From contig JAIRVB010000004.1 in the NCBI GenBank assembly GCA_031254105.1, forward strand, positions 1 through 64,000: 64,000 bases of DNA, written 5' to 3'. Positions 34,418-44,573 of the stretch are shown piece after piece (the stretch's first letter is position 1; every line of letters starts with the position of its first letter). The notes below the pieces were generated by a model. The model was not told the origin of the DNA and did no database searches. It was given only the letters and a program-made list of their open reading frames with translations. The DNA is from Chitinispirillales bacterium (lineage in GTDB: Bacteria; Fibrobacterota; Chitinivibrionia; Chitinivibrionales; Chitinispirillaceae). The position numbers and the translations under genes are program-made.

Positions 34418-36757
34418 CTACTGAAAAAAACGTTTGAACAGGAGGTATTTCACATAATCGGTAATTGTAAAGATGCTTATAAATATATACGTAAAAATAA
34501 ACAGTGTATATTTGACAGGCATCGGAGCGAATCCCAACAGTCCTAAGGTAGGAATTAGGAGCCCAAGGCATATATCAATAAAAATTATCCAAAAAAGCAT
34601 TTTACTGGGTGCTGATTGCCAGAAGTGCCCTTTTTCACGCACTATGAACACTGAGAGCTGTATGTAGTAAAGCAGTATTTGAAAACTGAAGGTATTGAGA
34701 AGATTATCGTTTGTACTTACTCCAAAATGTTTCCATCCTATATAAAAGAGCGCTAACGCCAAGAGTGTCATGAGGCCGCCAAGAACCGCTCCTGTAAACG
34801 CAAGCCTTCCGATACGCCATCTGTCAGGCAGGAGTGCGCCTCTCGCGTTGTCGGTAGCAAGTGAAATTTTAACAAAATCGGTCATGAACATGATAATAAG
34901 CATAGCTGTCGCTGTAATCACGAATTTACCGGTAATAAGATACAGAAGTACTACGAAAATGGTTTTCATCATCGTGCCCTTTAACTTTACGAGCATCCAT
35001 GTATTAATACGCTCGAACATCTGGCGCCCAACCCTAATAGGGGAGACGATTCCGGACAAACCGCTTTCTGTAAGTACGATGCTTGCGGCCGCTTTGGCCG
35101 CGTCAGTCGCGCCGCTTACGGCAATCCCTACCTCTGCCTGTCTGAGCGCCGGGGCGTCATTAACGCCATCACCCGTCATTGCGGTGATGTGTCCTTGTGA
35201 TTGAAGCGCTTTTATAATTTTATACTTGTCTTCGGGATAAACCTGCGCAACCCCGCTGCGCGAAAAGAGCTCCTGTCCCAAATTTGTAATAGTGTTAATT
35301 TCCGAGGCGTTTATAAATGAATCGCCTATGCCGACCTCATTACCTGTTTGCCGCGCTACAGCTTCGGCATCCCCGGTAAGCATTGTTACGGATACGCCCA
35401 TTTTTTTCAGTTCGTTGACAAGCTCTTTCGAATCCGGCGCGGGCGGATCATGAAGAGCGGCAAGTCCGGTAAATACCATTTTGTTATTGCCATCTGAGAA
35501 AGTCATAGCTATGGAGCGGTAACCGGATCTCGCGTTTTCATCAACTTTTTTATTCCATATTTCGATAGCTTTTTGATCCAACCCGCATTCTTCGGATAAA
35601 GTCTCGAATGCACCTTTGTAAACAATGAAATCTTTTTCACCCTGAATTATATGCGCTTTTGTCCTGCGGTTTGTTGGACTGAACGGTATAAATCGCTTTT
35701 GAACAAACGGCTCTTTAATAGCGGAAGTTTCGCGGGCGTATTTTATAAAAGCGGTGTCAATAGCGTCCTGGTCAGCTTCCTGAGAAGCCATTGCCCCGTA
35801 ACGCGCCACATCATCTTCGCTAAAGCCGCGCGCCGCCTGTATCTTCACAATAGACAATTTGTTTTGTGTTAATGTTCCGGTTTTATCCGCGCAAAGTACA
35901 TCCACGCTTGCCGCGTCGTTTGGGGCGCTCAGGCGCGTTACCAAAACGCCTTTTTTTACAAGTTCCCTTGCTCCAAGAGCCATGCTTACGGAAAACATCG
36001 CCTGCGCCGCTACAGGAACCGCGCCCATAAGAAGTACAAGCATTAACGGAAGCGTTGCAAGCAGGCTCTCGCCTCTTATATATGTGACGGCAAGCGCGAG
36101 TAAAAGCAGAGAGGATACCGCTGTTATGATCCACGCAAGCAGTCTGAAGATCACTATATCAGCGTGAGATTTGTGTTTGGCTGTTTTGACAAGCTGTATA
36201 GTTTTGCCAAAGAACGTTTTAGCTCCGGTAGAGATAACTTCCGCTGTCGCTTCACCATGGATTGTAACTGAGCCGGAGTAAACATCATCGTTAGGCTTTT
36301 TTAAAACATTTTGAGATTCCCCTGTAAGCGCGGATTGATCGAGCTCCAGTTCTCCTTCACTAATCTTAACATCAGCCGGAACAAAATCGCCCATACGAAG
36401 ACGAATCAGGTCTCCGGGGACAAGTTCCCGGCCCGGTATAACACTCCACTCCCTGTCGCGCAGTACTTTAACTTTGATCTGCAGCTTTTGTTTGAGCGTA
36501 TCAACGGCCTTTTGTGAATTGCTGCTTTGTACAAATGTTACTACTGCATTTAAAACAAGAAGCGCTGTAACAATATACGCGTCTCCTGTTCTGCCCAATA
36601 TAAATGAGAGAACAATAATAACCTCAAGCATCCACGAGGCAGGTTCCAGTAATAATTTTAGAAACTCAATTATAGAGTTTTTTTTCTTCTCGCTGACTTC
36701 ATTGAAGCCAAATCGCTTCAGCCGCCCAAGCGCTTCCTGTGTGGATAATCCTGCCAT
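34418..36757 (-). CDS. P-type ATPase, plasma-membrane H+-ATPase type (IIIA)
   Basis: A 779-residue cation pump of the type IIIA family, probably exporting protons at the cost of ATP. Motifs: TGES at 145-148 in the actuator domain, DKTGT with phospho-acceptor Asp291, and MTGDGVNDAPALRQAEVGIAV in the P domain. About ten membrane spans are seen, the fourth containing LLMGAVPVAAQAMFSVSMALGARELV. The short N-terminus without metal-binding cysteines argues against a heavy-metal pump. No ribosome site is visible; the start is the only ATG that fits the family. Neighbours do not indicate its regulation. Confidence 0.87.
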   Translation of the reverse strand: MAGLSTQEALGRLKRFGFNEVSEKKKNSIIEFLKLLLEPASWMLEVIIVLSFILGRTGDAYIVTALLVLNAVVTFVQSSNSQKAVDTLKQKLQIKVKVLRDREWSVIPGRELVPGDLIRLRMGDFVPADVKISEGELELDQSALTGESQNVLKKPNDDVYSGSVTIHGEATAEVISTGAKTFFGKTIQLVKTAKHKSHADIVIFRLLAWIITAVSSLLLLALAVTYIRGESLLATLPLMLVLLMGAVPVAAQAMFSVSMALGARELVKKGVLVTRLSAPNDAASVDVLCADKTGTLTQNKLSIVKIQAARGFSEDDVARYGAMASQEADQDAIDTAFIKYARETSAIKEPFVQKRFIPFSPTNRRTKAHIIQGEKDFIVYKGAFETLSEECGLDQKAIEIWNKKVDENARSGYRSIAMTFSDGNNKMVFTGLAALHDPPAPDSKELVNELKKMGVSVTMLTGDAEAVARQTGNEVGIGDSFINASEINTITNLGQELFSRSGVAQVYPEDKYKIIKALQSQGHITAMTGDGVNDAPALRQAEVGIAVSGATDAAKAAASIVLTESGLSGIVSPIRVGRQMFERINTWMLVKLKGTMMKTIFVVLLYLITGKFVITATAMLIIMFMTDFVKISLATDNARGALLPDRWRIGRLAFTGAVLGGLMTLLALALFYIGWKHFGVSTNDNLLNTFSFQILLYYIQLSVFIVREKGHFWQSAPSKMLFWIIFIDICLGLLIPTLGLLGFAPMPVKYTLFIFTYIFISIFTITDYVKYLLFKRFFQ

Positions 36758-36894
36758 AGTTATATTTATAGAGTTTGAGCTCAGAACTCAGAAAAGTCAA
36801 CACCCGAATTTGCTTTGTTTGTGATTTGTACGCAATGTTTGCTATTTGAAAGATATGCGAATATCTCTCCCCAAGAGACAGCTGACCGCGTTGT

Positions 36895-36985
36895 TTGAAT
36901 TCTGAGTTATGAATTCAAAACACTCAGTTCTCGGCTCTCAACTCTAAATTTTGAGTCCTGAATTCTGAGTTCTGAGCCCTGCTCT
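36895..36985. repeat. GAATTCTGAGTTCTGAG repeat array at the end of the diguanylate cyclase gene
   Basis: Imperfect repetitions of GAATTCTGAGTT, GAATTCAAAACTCAGTTCTC and GAATTCTGAGTTCTGAGC span 36895-36985, with a further GAGCTCAGAACTCAG at about 36777 beyond the P-ATPase start. The array covers the last codons of the cyclase gene and its downstream flank. Confidence 0.6.
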
Positions 36986-38768
36986 CCTCTCTCCAAATGC
37001 AAATTTTATTCCTTCCGCAGTTTTTCGCTTCATAGAGCGCTTCGTCTGCGCGGCGGATCAGCTCCCCGAGAGTTGAACATTGTTCATTCAGACAGGCTAC
37101 GCCTGCGCTTATGGAAACGGAGAAGAGGTGGGTACCAGCCTCAAAGCGCATCTCCTCGACCCCTTTACGAACGCGCTCAGCCGCTTCTTTTGCTACCTCT
37201 ATGTCTGTTTCGGGAAGTATAACCGCAAACTCCTCTCCGCCGTACCGTCCCACAATATCCGCTTTACGAAAAATTTGACGGCACAAAGCCGCGATTGACG
37301 ATATCACCTGATCTCCTGTCAGGTGACCAAAGGTATCGTTTACCTGCTTGAAAAAATCGATGTCAAACATCATGGCGCAGAGGCTTTTTCGCTCATTTAC
37401 AGCGCGGTTGGTGGAGGCTTTCGCCATTTCAAAGAAACTGCGGTGGTTGTAAAGACCGGTAAGGGAGTCGGTTTGAGCCTCTTGCTGCGCTCTTTCTAAA
37501 AGCAGTACTGTCCGTATAGACATCGCGGCGTGCTGAGCCCACATAAGCAGCAGCTCAAGGTCGGCTTTACTAAACTCTTTCAGTTGGTTTTTCTCTACGA
37601 CTGAGAGCACGCCGTAAAGTTTTCCGCCCGCTTCAAGGGGGACAGCCATAATGCTGTTCCACTGGTCAAAAGGGTATTGAGGAAGGCGCCCCTGTCCTAT
37701 TCCGTGACCGTGGATTACAATGGGGCTGCGGTTCTGCGCCACAACTCCAAGAATTCCTTCACCAAAGACTGTTGTTGTACCAACTCTCTCCTGCGCCATG
37801 TGGAATACCGCTTTTATCTCAATCTCTCTCTTTTGACGGTTGACAAGGCCAAGTTCCCCGCCGGCAGCGTCAACTAAAACTGCCGCTTTTGACAAAATAG
37901 CGTTGAGCAGTTTTGTGCTGTCGTGCTCGCAGAGCATATCGGAAATATTGACTCTGAGCGTTTCGAGTTCATGTGTGCGCTTTTCTGCCTGGACGCGGGC
38001 GGTTCGTTCAGTTTCCTGAGCGGTTTTTAAATCTCTGAAAAGGAAAGTACACGGATCGCTGAGGCCGCTTTTTACGATTGCTTTATAAATGCGGTGCCAC
38101 CCCCAGAGCCGTAAAACCTCTCCTCCGAGCTCAGCTCCCTCAATCCATGAAAGGAAAAATAAAACTTCCGAAACCGCGGACAAAATAATCGTTTTAGTAA
38201 ATGTTTTGTAAAGCACCGGATTTAAAGCTGAGCTTCTTTTACGCATTGCTAGAAAAGAGGCGCCAAGCGATGCCGCTAAAATAATGTGCACAGCTGTCAG
38301 GGCATGGCTGCCAAGCCGCGGCATCGGTAAAAGGCCGCTGTAGACGCTAAAAACCGCTGCTGCGCAAATTATACCATAAAGGCTTGCGACTCTGCGCGCC
38401 ATGAGCCGTGTATGGCTGAAAAAAATAGAGAACAGAAGCGCAGTGTTCTCTGCCATTCGCGCCCCAAAAGCGAACAGCTCGCCGCTGCCGTCCTTTAAAA
38501 GAGGAAAAAGAACTAATTCATGAATTGTAAAGATATGAAACAGCCGCAGAGCGCCGGAGAAAAAACAAAAGATCCCTAAAAACAGTAAAAACCGGTTTTT
38601 CAGATAACCTCTTGAGTTGGCGGTAAAAATAAAAATAGTCCATACAAGGACTATAAACGCAAGTTCTGCAACCTCTCTTAGAGGAGCGGTTATGTGAAGC
38701 TGGACAGCGATAGAAATAAGCGCGGCCGCACCGGTAAGCGCGGCCCATTTTTTAATTGACAACTCCAT
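36924..38768 (-). CDS. Diguanylate cyclase: membrane (MASE3-like), GAF and GGDEF domains
   Basis: 614 residues. Residues 1-225 form seven or so membrane spans with FHIFTIHELVLFPLLKDGSGELFAFGARMAENTALL, a MASE3-like sensor. Residues about 270-410 are a GAF domain (LNAILSKAAVLVDAAGGELGL...GVLSVVEKN). Residues about 430-595 are the GGDEF domain with DSLTGLYNHRSFF, MMFDIDFFKQVNDTFGH and active-site GGEEF at about 512-516, so c-di-GMP synthesis is expected. The last 20 residues (SRAQNSEFRTQNLELRAEN) are encoded by a GAATTCTGAG repeat array and are probably an acquired tail. Confidence 0.87.
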   Translation of the reverse strand: MELSIKKWAALTGAAALISIAVQLHITAPLREVAELAFIVLVWTIFIFTANSRGYLKNRFLLFLGIFCFFSGALRLFHIFTIHELVLFPLLKDGSGELFAFGARMAENTALLFSIFFSHTRLMARRVASLYGIICAAAVFSVYSGLLPMPRLGSHALTAVHIILAASLGASFLAMRKRSSALNPVLYKTFTKTIILSAVSEVLFFLSWIEGAELGGEVLRLWGWHRIYKAIVKSGLSDPCTFLFRDLKTAQETERTARVQAEKRTHELETLRVNISDMLCEHDSTKLLNAILSKAAVLVDAAGGELGLVNRQKREIEIKAVFHMAQERVGTTTVFGEGILGVVAQNRSPIVIHGHGIGQGRLPQYPFDQWNSIMAVPLEAGGKLYGVLSVVEKNQLKEFSKADLELLLMWAQHAAMSIRTVLLLERAQQEAQTDSLTGLYNHRSFFEMAKASTNRAVNERKSLCAMMFDIDFFKQVNDTFGHLTGDQVISSIAALCRQIFRKADIVGRYGGEEFAVILPETDIEVAKEAAERVRKGVEEMRFEAGTHLFSVSISAGVACLNEQCSTLGELIRRADEALYEAKNCGRNKICIWREESRAQNSEFRTQNLELRAEN

Positions 38769-38979
38769 ATATGATCCGGCTTTCCGGTTCAGGTTGCGAT
38801 TTCAGCGATTAAGTAAGTGCAAAGGGTGTACCACAGGAACGCATAAATAATAATGCTGAGCGCGGAAATAAAAAATTAAGAGTAGACAGATCCTTTTATT
38901 GTATTATTGAGTGCTTTTAATATTTTCGCGTTGTTTTTCTATTATATTATTAATTTAAGAAGGGGAACGCTAACTAAAA

Positions 38980-39975
38980 ATGTCTGATTTCGCTGAATAC
39001 GCAAGAGAACTGCATGAGAAAGAAGCGCGCGTTTTTAAACGCAATTTAAAACCCCATTCCTGCGCCGGCCGTTTTGAAAAGCTCAAGGGAGTGCGCGCGG
39101 TAATTTTTGATGTGTATGGAACGCTGGTCAATTATTGGAGAACGGGTTTTGAAAATACACAAGGCAGAGAAGAGGCGCTTCTTGGGGCATTTCGTGAACT
39201 TGTCGGCCGTTTTGGTATGGAGGAAGTTCTTGCAAAGATGAATCCCGGTGAAGATTGCGGCAAAACTCTCAGCGATCTTTACCACGGCCTTATAGCTCTG
39301 AATCATGAAAAGGCTGTAAACAAAGGGGCAAAATATCCGGAGATACTTGTTGAGCGGATCTGGTCTGTCATTGTGATGATGCTTGAGCGAAACGGTTATT
39401 CTAAGGAGAGATGGAGAGGGGCTGTAGGTACAGCGCGTACGGTTGATACCGCTGATCTTGGCCGCTATCTTGGCTTTACCTATAACTTTTTATCCATGGG
39501 GCGCGAACTTTATCCGGAAGTGACCGCCGCGCTCAAAAAGCTTAAAGAGGATAACATTGTACTTGGGATTATGTCAAACGCCCAATTTTATACGCCTATT
39601 GACCTTACGCTTTTTTTCAGAGATCAGTCAGGCGGTAAAATTGAAGATTTTAATGAGCTTTTCGACCCTGATCTCACATTTTTCTCTTTTGAATACGGGG
39701 TTCGTAAACCGGATGAGCTTCTCTTCAGGAAACTTTTTGACGCTCTTTACGAATATCACATTAACCCGTCTCAGACAGTATTAGCGGGCAATGATTTTTT
39801 GACAGATATTCACCCTGCCGCAACCCTTGGAATGAGAACCGCGTTTTTTTGCGGAGACGACTCTGTGGCTTTTGAACATGGTCTTGGCTCAAGCGTTACG
39901 CCGGATATAGTTTTTGAACAGTGGGATGAGCTTAGCGGTAAGATATCTTTTCATGGAGAGATGGAAGATAATTAG
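38980..39975 (+). CDS. HAD-superfamily hydrolase (haloacid-dehalogenase-like)
   Basis: 331 residues. Motif I VIFDVYGTLV with nucleophile Asp44, followed by Val-Tyr as in haloacid-dehalogenase-like subfamily members. A large helical cap at about 60-185, motif II GIMSNAQFY, the lysine motif VRKPDELLF, and motif IV VLAGNDFLTDIHPAATLG. The cap is longer than in typical 220-240 residue members, and the 35-residue N-terminal extension is charged. The gene precedes the TPR gene by 100 bases on the same strand. Substrate unknown. Confidence 0.82.
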   Translation: MSDFAEYARELHEKEARVFKRNLKPHSCAGRFEKLKGVRAVIFDVYGTLVNYWRTGFENTQGREEALLGAFRELVGRFGMEEVLAKMNPGEDCGKTLSDLYHGLIALNHEKAVNKGAKYPEILVERIWSVIVMMLERNGYSKERWRGAVGTARTVDTADLGRYLGFTYNFLSMGRELYPEVTAALKKLKEDNIVLGIMSNAQFYTPIDLTLFFRDQSGGKIEDFNELFDPDLTFFSFEYGVRKPDELLFRKLFDALYEYHINPSQTVLAGNDFLTDIHPAATLGMRTAFFCGDDSVAFEHGLGSSVTPDIVFEQWDELSGKISFHGEMEDN

Positions 39976-40074
39976 TAGTTGTTGAGCATATCAAGCATTA
40001 GTAAAAGTGCGGGGCCGGCGGCAGAGCCCCCCGCAGAGTATGAACAGACAATGTTTTGGCAAGGATGATGGATC

Positions 40075-43000
40075 ATGCGCAGGCATAATCACTACCTGAA
40101 AAAGAAGAAAATAGTTAGTCTTATATTGTTGTTTGCTATTGCCGCTCTTGGACGCACAGGCGGAGTCGTGATTGATCCATCGGCTGGCGCTGATCCGCTT
40201 ACTGCCGCTATTCTCAAGGCTGCTGACAATGCCTATGAGGCGAATATGAGGGGGCTTGACGCTATTGACAAAAAGAATTACGCCGCTGCCATAAGCAGTT
40301 TTGATGAGGCGCTAAACATTTTTCCTAATTACAGCGACGCACTCAACAATAAGGGTGTGGCGCTTTACAGGCAGGGAAATGTGGGAAGCGCGCAGAGGGC
40401 CTGGGAAGCTGTTGTGAAGATGGATCCGCAGTATGCGTTGGCGTATTACAATATCGGTCTTTTATTCCTTCATGAGAGAAAACCGGAGGAAGCAAAAAAA
40501 CAGTTTGAGCTTGCTCTCAGGCATAATAAAAAATTTACAGAAGCGATTGTAAGGCTTGGGGTAATGCAGATGGAGGCAGGAAATCTGGCTGCCGCTGTTG
40601 ATCAGTTCGCCAGAGCTTACAAGGCGACGCCTGTTCATCAGGACGCGTGGAATTTTTATTCGCATGGATTGATTCTTACAGGCGATACCGGCAGAGCGGT
40701 TACTGTGCTTAGAGCGGCCGGGGAAAATTCGGCGGCTCTCTCTCAACTTGGCAGAATAGAGGGGGTGAGGGGTAATCACCGCGCAAGCGCTGATTATTTT
40801 TCAAGAGCTGTGAGGCTCGGTTCCACTTCGGCGCTTCTTCTTGAGCTTGCTCTGGCGCAGACAAATGCGGGCAGCTGTAAAGAAGCGCTTTCCACGCTTT
40901 CAGATTACTTTAGTAAGGAAAAGACTCCAAGTGTTGATTCATGGCTTTTGGCTGGATTTGCGGCCAACGCCTGTGAAGGAGTTTCAAAAGCCCTTGAGTA
41001 TTACCAAAGGGGACTGCGGCAGTATCCAAATGATCAGCTTCTTCGCGCTAACGCCGCTCAGATCTATTTTAATCAGAAAAATTACGAACAGGCGCAAAAG
41101 TTGTGGGATGGTTTAGTTGAGTCGCTTACGGAGCCGTCTGTATTTTACAAAAGGGCAATAGCCGCGCGTGCTCTTAATGACCTGCCAGGCGCTGAGCGTT
41201 TTATTCAGAGAGCTATTTCGATGGATGAAAAGGCTGAGTATCACGATTTTCTTGGAGTGCTGTACCATACAAGGGGCAATGGCGCCAGGGCTGAGGAACA
41301 TTTCAGGAAAGCGCTCAAATTAGATCCCAATAACGCAAGCGCTCAGCTTAATTTAGCAATGAAGAGCTCAAATTCCGCTGATCTAACGGCAGCTGTAGCG
41401 GAGGCGTCGAAGCAGCTTGCGTCTTGCAAATCCAAGTGCGCTGATATTGCGCTGAGGCTCTCTGTTTTGTACTATCATCAACGAAAAACCAATGACGCTA
41501 TTTCCACTCTTATGTCAGTTCGGGAACAGGATAGAAATATCGCGGTATACCGTCATTTAGCAATTTACTATAAAGAGCAGCGGGATTATGAAAAAGCGTT
41601 TTCTGCTCTTGAGACTGCCGCATCACGCTTTACACTTGATCCAAAGACAGAGTATGAGCTTGCTGAGATATACCTTACCGCAGGCAAGCCGGACAAGGCT
41701 GTAAAGCTTTTTACCGCGCTTTTACCCAAATGGAAAGAGAATCTCTGGAGGCTCCATTATCAGCTTGGGTATGCCTATATGGAGATGAATGATTTGCAAA
41801 TGGCAAAAGCGTCATTTGAAAAGAGCTTAAGCATCCGCTCCGATAATCCGGCAAGCCGCGGACTTCTGGCGTTTGTTCTTAACCGTATGGGTGAAACGGA
41901 AAAAGCGCGGGCGCATTGGGAAAAGAATGTGAAGGAAGATCCGAACAATCCGGTGATTTTTATTAACCTGGGCTTGTCGCACGAGAATAAAGGAGAGTAT
42001 GAAAAAGCTCTTGAAAACTATAGAAAAGCCTTATCACTAAAACCATCAGAAAAAGCGGTGAATATTAATATGGGAAACGCGTATCAGGCGCTTAACAAAA
42101 TCCCCGAAGCGTTAACCGCCTATAATTTGGCGCTTGAATCTGAGAAGCGTCAAGAGGCTGCCTGGAGCATATTTCTGCTTGCCCGCAAAAGAAACGACAT
42201 GGAGAGAGCGCAAAGGATGCACGCTATTCTGAGAAAAGAGTTTCCTTCCTCCGTATATTGCGCAAGAGCATCTGCGGAGATGGATCTGTTAAAAGGTGAT
42301 ACGGCAAAAGCGCTCATCTCATTTGAAGCGATAAAAGAGAAAGATGCGCATGATTGGCATATGTTAAGCAAAATCTACGCGGGCCGCGGCGATAATCAAA
42401 AGACTCAGAATGCGCTCTCAAAACTTCCCTCAGGCGGAGAGTGGGAATATGAGAAAAAACTTATACGCGCCCAGCTTGCTTTCAGAAGCTCCGATTTCAG
42501 GAACGCGTTCTCGCTTTATAAAGAGATAATAAATACCCAGCAAGGCGCAAAGGGGCTCTTTGCTGCGGAGGATATGGATATTTACATGTATAATATGGTT
42601 CTCTCCGCACACAACGCGGGCATGCATAAGGAGGCGGTTGAGACAAGTAATGACATAATAAAAAAAGTTCATGGTAAAAACCGTACAGAGATTCTGCGCG
42701 TAGCCGCAAACAGCAGTCTTGCGATAAAAGACTGGAATAATGTTAAAAAGTGGTTTGATCTGATTGTAACGCAGGAGCCAAGAAACGCAGCCGCGCAATT
42801 TAATCTTGCTGCGGCGCATTATAATCTTGGCGAAATAGAAGCCGCTTACGAGAGATACCAGAGAGCGCGCGCAATTGACAAAACTATCAAAAACAACGAC
42901 ATCGAAAACCGTTACGCGCAGTTTAAGTCAGGAGTTTCACCCACGACTCAAAAAGAGGTAAAGCAGCCTGCTGTTAATGATACTCTTGATAAGTGGTATA

Positions 43001-43332
43001 ACGAGGCGGTGGATCTGCACAACAGTAAAAAGGAAGCGCAGGCTGAAAAACTGTATAAAAAAATATTGGAACGCGATCCCTCCTACAGTCTTGCCTGGAA
43101 CAATCTGGGAGCGATCTACGGAGCCAGAGGCGAGCTTGAACAGGCGCGTGACGCGTATATGAAGGCCCTTGAAAACAGCGGCTCTCCGGAAACATACGCT
43201 AATCTGGTAAATATTTTTATCGCTCTTGAAGATGCCGCGCAGGCGCGCGCTTTTGTCAAAAAAGGCCTTACGGATAATCCTGGCAGCAGGACGCTTGTAA
43301 GGTTGGAGAAACAGGTCGGTTCGATGAAATAG
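40075..43332 (+). CDS. Large TPR-repeat protein, probably exported or membrane-anchored
   Basis: 1085 residues. A basic N-terminus followed by a hydrophobic segment (IVSLILLFAIAALGRTGGVV) suggests a signal peptide or anchor. The rest is a nearly continuous series of tetratricopeptide repeats, roughly two dozen. Clear units include AISSFDEALNIFPNYSDALNNKG, ALAYYNIGLLFLHERKPEEA and PEKALENYRKALSLKPSEKA-like segments near residue 650. Such proteins scaffold outer-membrane or periplasmic assemblies. AAGGA lies about ten bases before the ATG. No enzyme domain is seen. Confidence 0.87.
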   Translation: MRRHNHYLKKKKIVSLILLFAIAALGRTGGVVIDPSAGADPLTAAILKAADNAYEANMRGLDAIDKKNYAAAISSFDEALNIFPNYSDALNNKGVALYRQGNVGSAQRAWEAVVKMDPQYALAYYNIGLLFLHERKPEEAKKQFELALRHNKKFTEAIVRLGVMQMEAGNLAAAVDQFARAYKATPVHQDAWNFYSHGLILTGDTGRAVTVLRAAGENSAALSQLGRIEGVRGNHRASADYFSRAVRLGSTSALLLELALAQTNAGSCKEALSTLSDYFSKEKTPSVDSWLLAGFAANACEGVSKALEYYQRGLRQYPNDQLLRANAAQIYFNQKNYEQAQKLWDGLVESLTEPSVFYKRAIAARALNDLPGAERFIQRAISMDEKAEYHDFLGVLYHTRGNGARAEEHFRKALKLDPNNASAQLNLAMKSSNSADLTAAVAEASKQLASCKSKCADIALRLSVLYYHQRKTNDAISTLMSVREQDRNIAVYRHLAIYYKEQRDYEKAFSALETAASRFTLDPKTEYELAEIYLTAGKPDKAVKLFTALLPKWKENLWRLHYQLGYAYMEMNDLQMAKASFEKSLSIRSDNPASRGLLAFVLNRMGETEKARAHWEKNVKEDPNNPVIFINLGLSHENKGEYEKALENYRKALSLKPSEKAVNINMGNAYQALNKIPEALTAYNLALESEKRQEAAWSIFLLARKRNDMERAQRMHAILRKEFPSSVYCARASAEMDLLKGDTAKALISFEAIKEKDAHDWHMLSKIYAGRGDNQKTQNALSKLPSGGEWEYEKKLIRAQLAFRSSDFRNAFSLYKEIINTQQGAKGLFAAEDMDIYMYNMVLSAHNAGMHKEAVETSNDIIKKVHGKNRTEILRVAANSSLAIKDWNNVKKWFDLIVTQEPRNAAAQFNLAAAHYNLGEIEAAYERYQRARAIDKTIKNNDIENRYAQFKSGVSPTTQKEVKQPAVNDTLDKWYNEAVDLHNSKKEAQAEKLYKKILERDPSYSLAWNNLGAIYGARGELEQARDAYMKALENSGSPETYANLVNIFIALEDAAQARAFVKKGLTDNPGSRTLVRLEKQVGSMK

Positions 43333-43394
43333 ATGGAGTGCGGAGGAGGTACGCTGGGAAATAATGTAACTTTTACAACTATTTTGAATTATTT

Positions 43395-44573
43395 TTACAA
43401 TTCCATTGCCCAAAGCTGCGCGGCAGCGATCTCAAAATCTCTCTCAGCTTCCAACACCTTGTTCATAATATTATAATAATATTCGACTTCCGACAGATAG
43501 TCAAGCATCGAGATTTCTCCCGCGTCTAATGCTTTCTTAAGAAGCGGTTTGTTGTCGTTTTCATTGAGTGATTGACGGAATTTCTGCGCGTTTTGCCGCA
43601 AAGCGGATGCTTTGAGATATTGGCTTTGCAGCTTGTTGTAAAATTGGACTTTGTTATCTTTAAGTGCGAACTCAGATGCCTGCACCTGCGCTTTGGCTTC
43701 ACTAACGCGGTTTCTGTTTTCCCACAGCGGAATGCTCAAGCCAACAATTACGCCGTGAGAAGATTTGTCTCTCTCTATTTCGCCTGCATAACCTGCCCAG
43801 AATTTTGGAAAACCCTCTGCGCGAGTAAGCTTTATTTGCTGCATGTCAATATCTATTTGCTTTTGCGCGTATTGCAGCTCAGGGTTTTTGCTTTCTATAG
43901 AAGCGTACCAAGTTTCAAAATTTTGGGGCAGGGCAGCGGCAGGATAGCTCTCTGCGGAAAAAGCGATCTCCTTACCGCCGTTGAGCCGTTTTAACTGAGC
44001 AAGCAGGACTGCGCGTTCAGCTTCTATCTGCGCGATTTCGATTTGTACAGCGGTTAAATTGAGATGCGCCTTATTGTGCTCTATTATATTAATCTCACCT
44101 TTTTCTAATTTGATTTTGTAGGCGTCGGCAATGAATCTTGCGTTTTGCAGCCAGTTTTCATATTCCTTAGCGAGGATATTATAATAAACTAATTCTATAC
44201 ATGTCTGTTTTGCCGAAAGTAAAGTTTCTGTCCGCTGGGTTTTGTAAGGCAAGTCAATGTTTTCATTTTGTAAACGTGCGATTTTGCTTCGATGCCTGTA
44301 AACTGCCGGAAAATCAAAAGTTTGCGTAACAGCAAAATCCATGTTGTTTCCGATGTAGGATGGTTTGCCCCACAGGTGGTTGAATGCCACTTCGGGATTT
44401 TCGGGCAGAAGCCCTGTGAGGTTACTTAACTTTTGCGCTTCCGTTTGCTTGCGTAAAGCGGCAAGAGTAGTGTTGTTTTCCTCTATCTGCTGTAAAACAG
44501 TTTCATATCCGCTCTGAGCCATTGTGGAAAAACTTACAAATGCAAATAATATGCTAGTTATTAACTTTTTCAT
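43395..44573 (-). CDS. TolC-family outer-membrane channel of a metal efflux pump (CusC-like)
   Basis: 392 residues with a signal peptide (KKLITSILFAFVSFSTMAQS) and two OEP-type helical hairpin repeats: NNTTLAALRKQTEAQKLSN, then NPEVAFNHLWGKPSYIGNNMDFAVTQTFDFP, and GVIVGLSIPLWENRNRVSEAKAQV. It should form the trimeric outer-membrane duct for the RND pump encoded just upstream. Its start overlaps the pump's last 20 bases, with AAGGA eight bases before the ATG inside the pump gene. Last gene of the leftward efflux operon. Confidence 0.9.
   Translation of the reverse strand: MKKLITSILFAFVSFSTMAQSGYETVLQQIEENNTTLAALRKQTEAQKLSNLTGLLPENPEVAFNHLWGKPSYIGNNMDFAVTQTFDFPAVYRHRSKIARLQNENIDLPYKTQRTETLLSAKQTCIELVYYNILAKEYENWLQNARFIADAYKIKLEKGEINIIEHNKAHLNLTAVQIEIAQIEAERAVLLAQLKRLNGGKEIAFSAESYPAAALPQNFETWYASIESKNPELQYAQKQIDIDMQQIKLTRAEGFPKFWAGYAGEIERDKSSHGVIVGLSIPLWENRNRVSEAKAQVQASEFALKDNKVQFYNKLQSQYLKASALRQNAQKFRQSLNENDNKPLLKKALDAGEISMLDYLSEVEYYYNIMNKVLEAERDFEIAAAQLWAMEL

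Noticed and set aside
34418..36757. Heavy-metal P1B ATPase reading of the P-type pump
   Set aside because: No CPC/CPx motif in TM4 and no N-terminal metal-binding domain; type IIIA proton pump features fit better.
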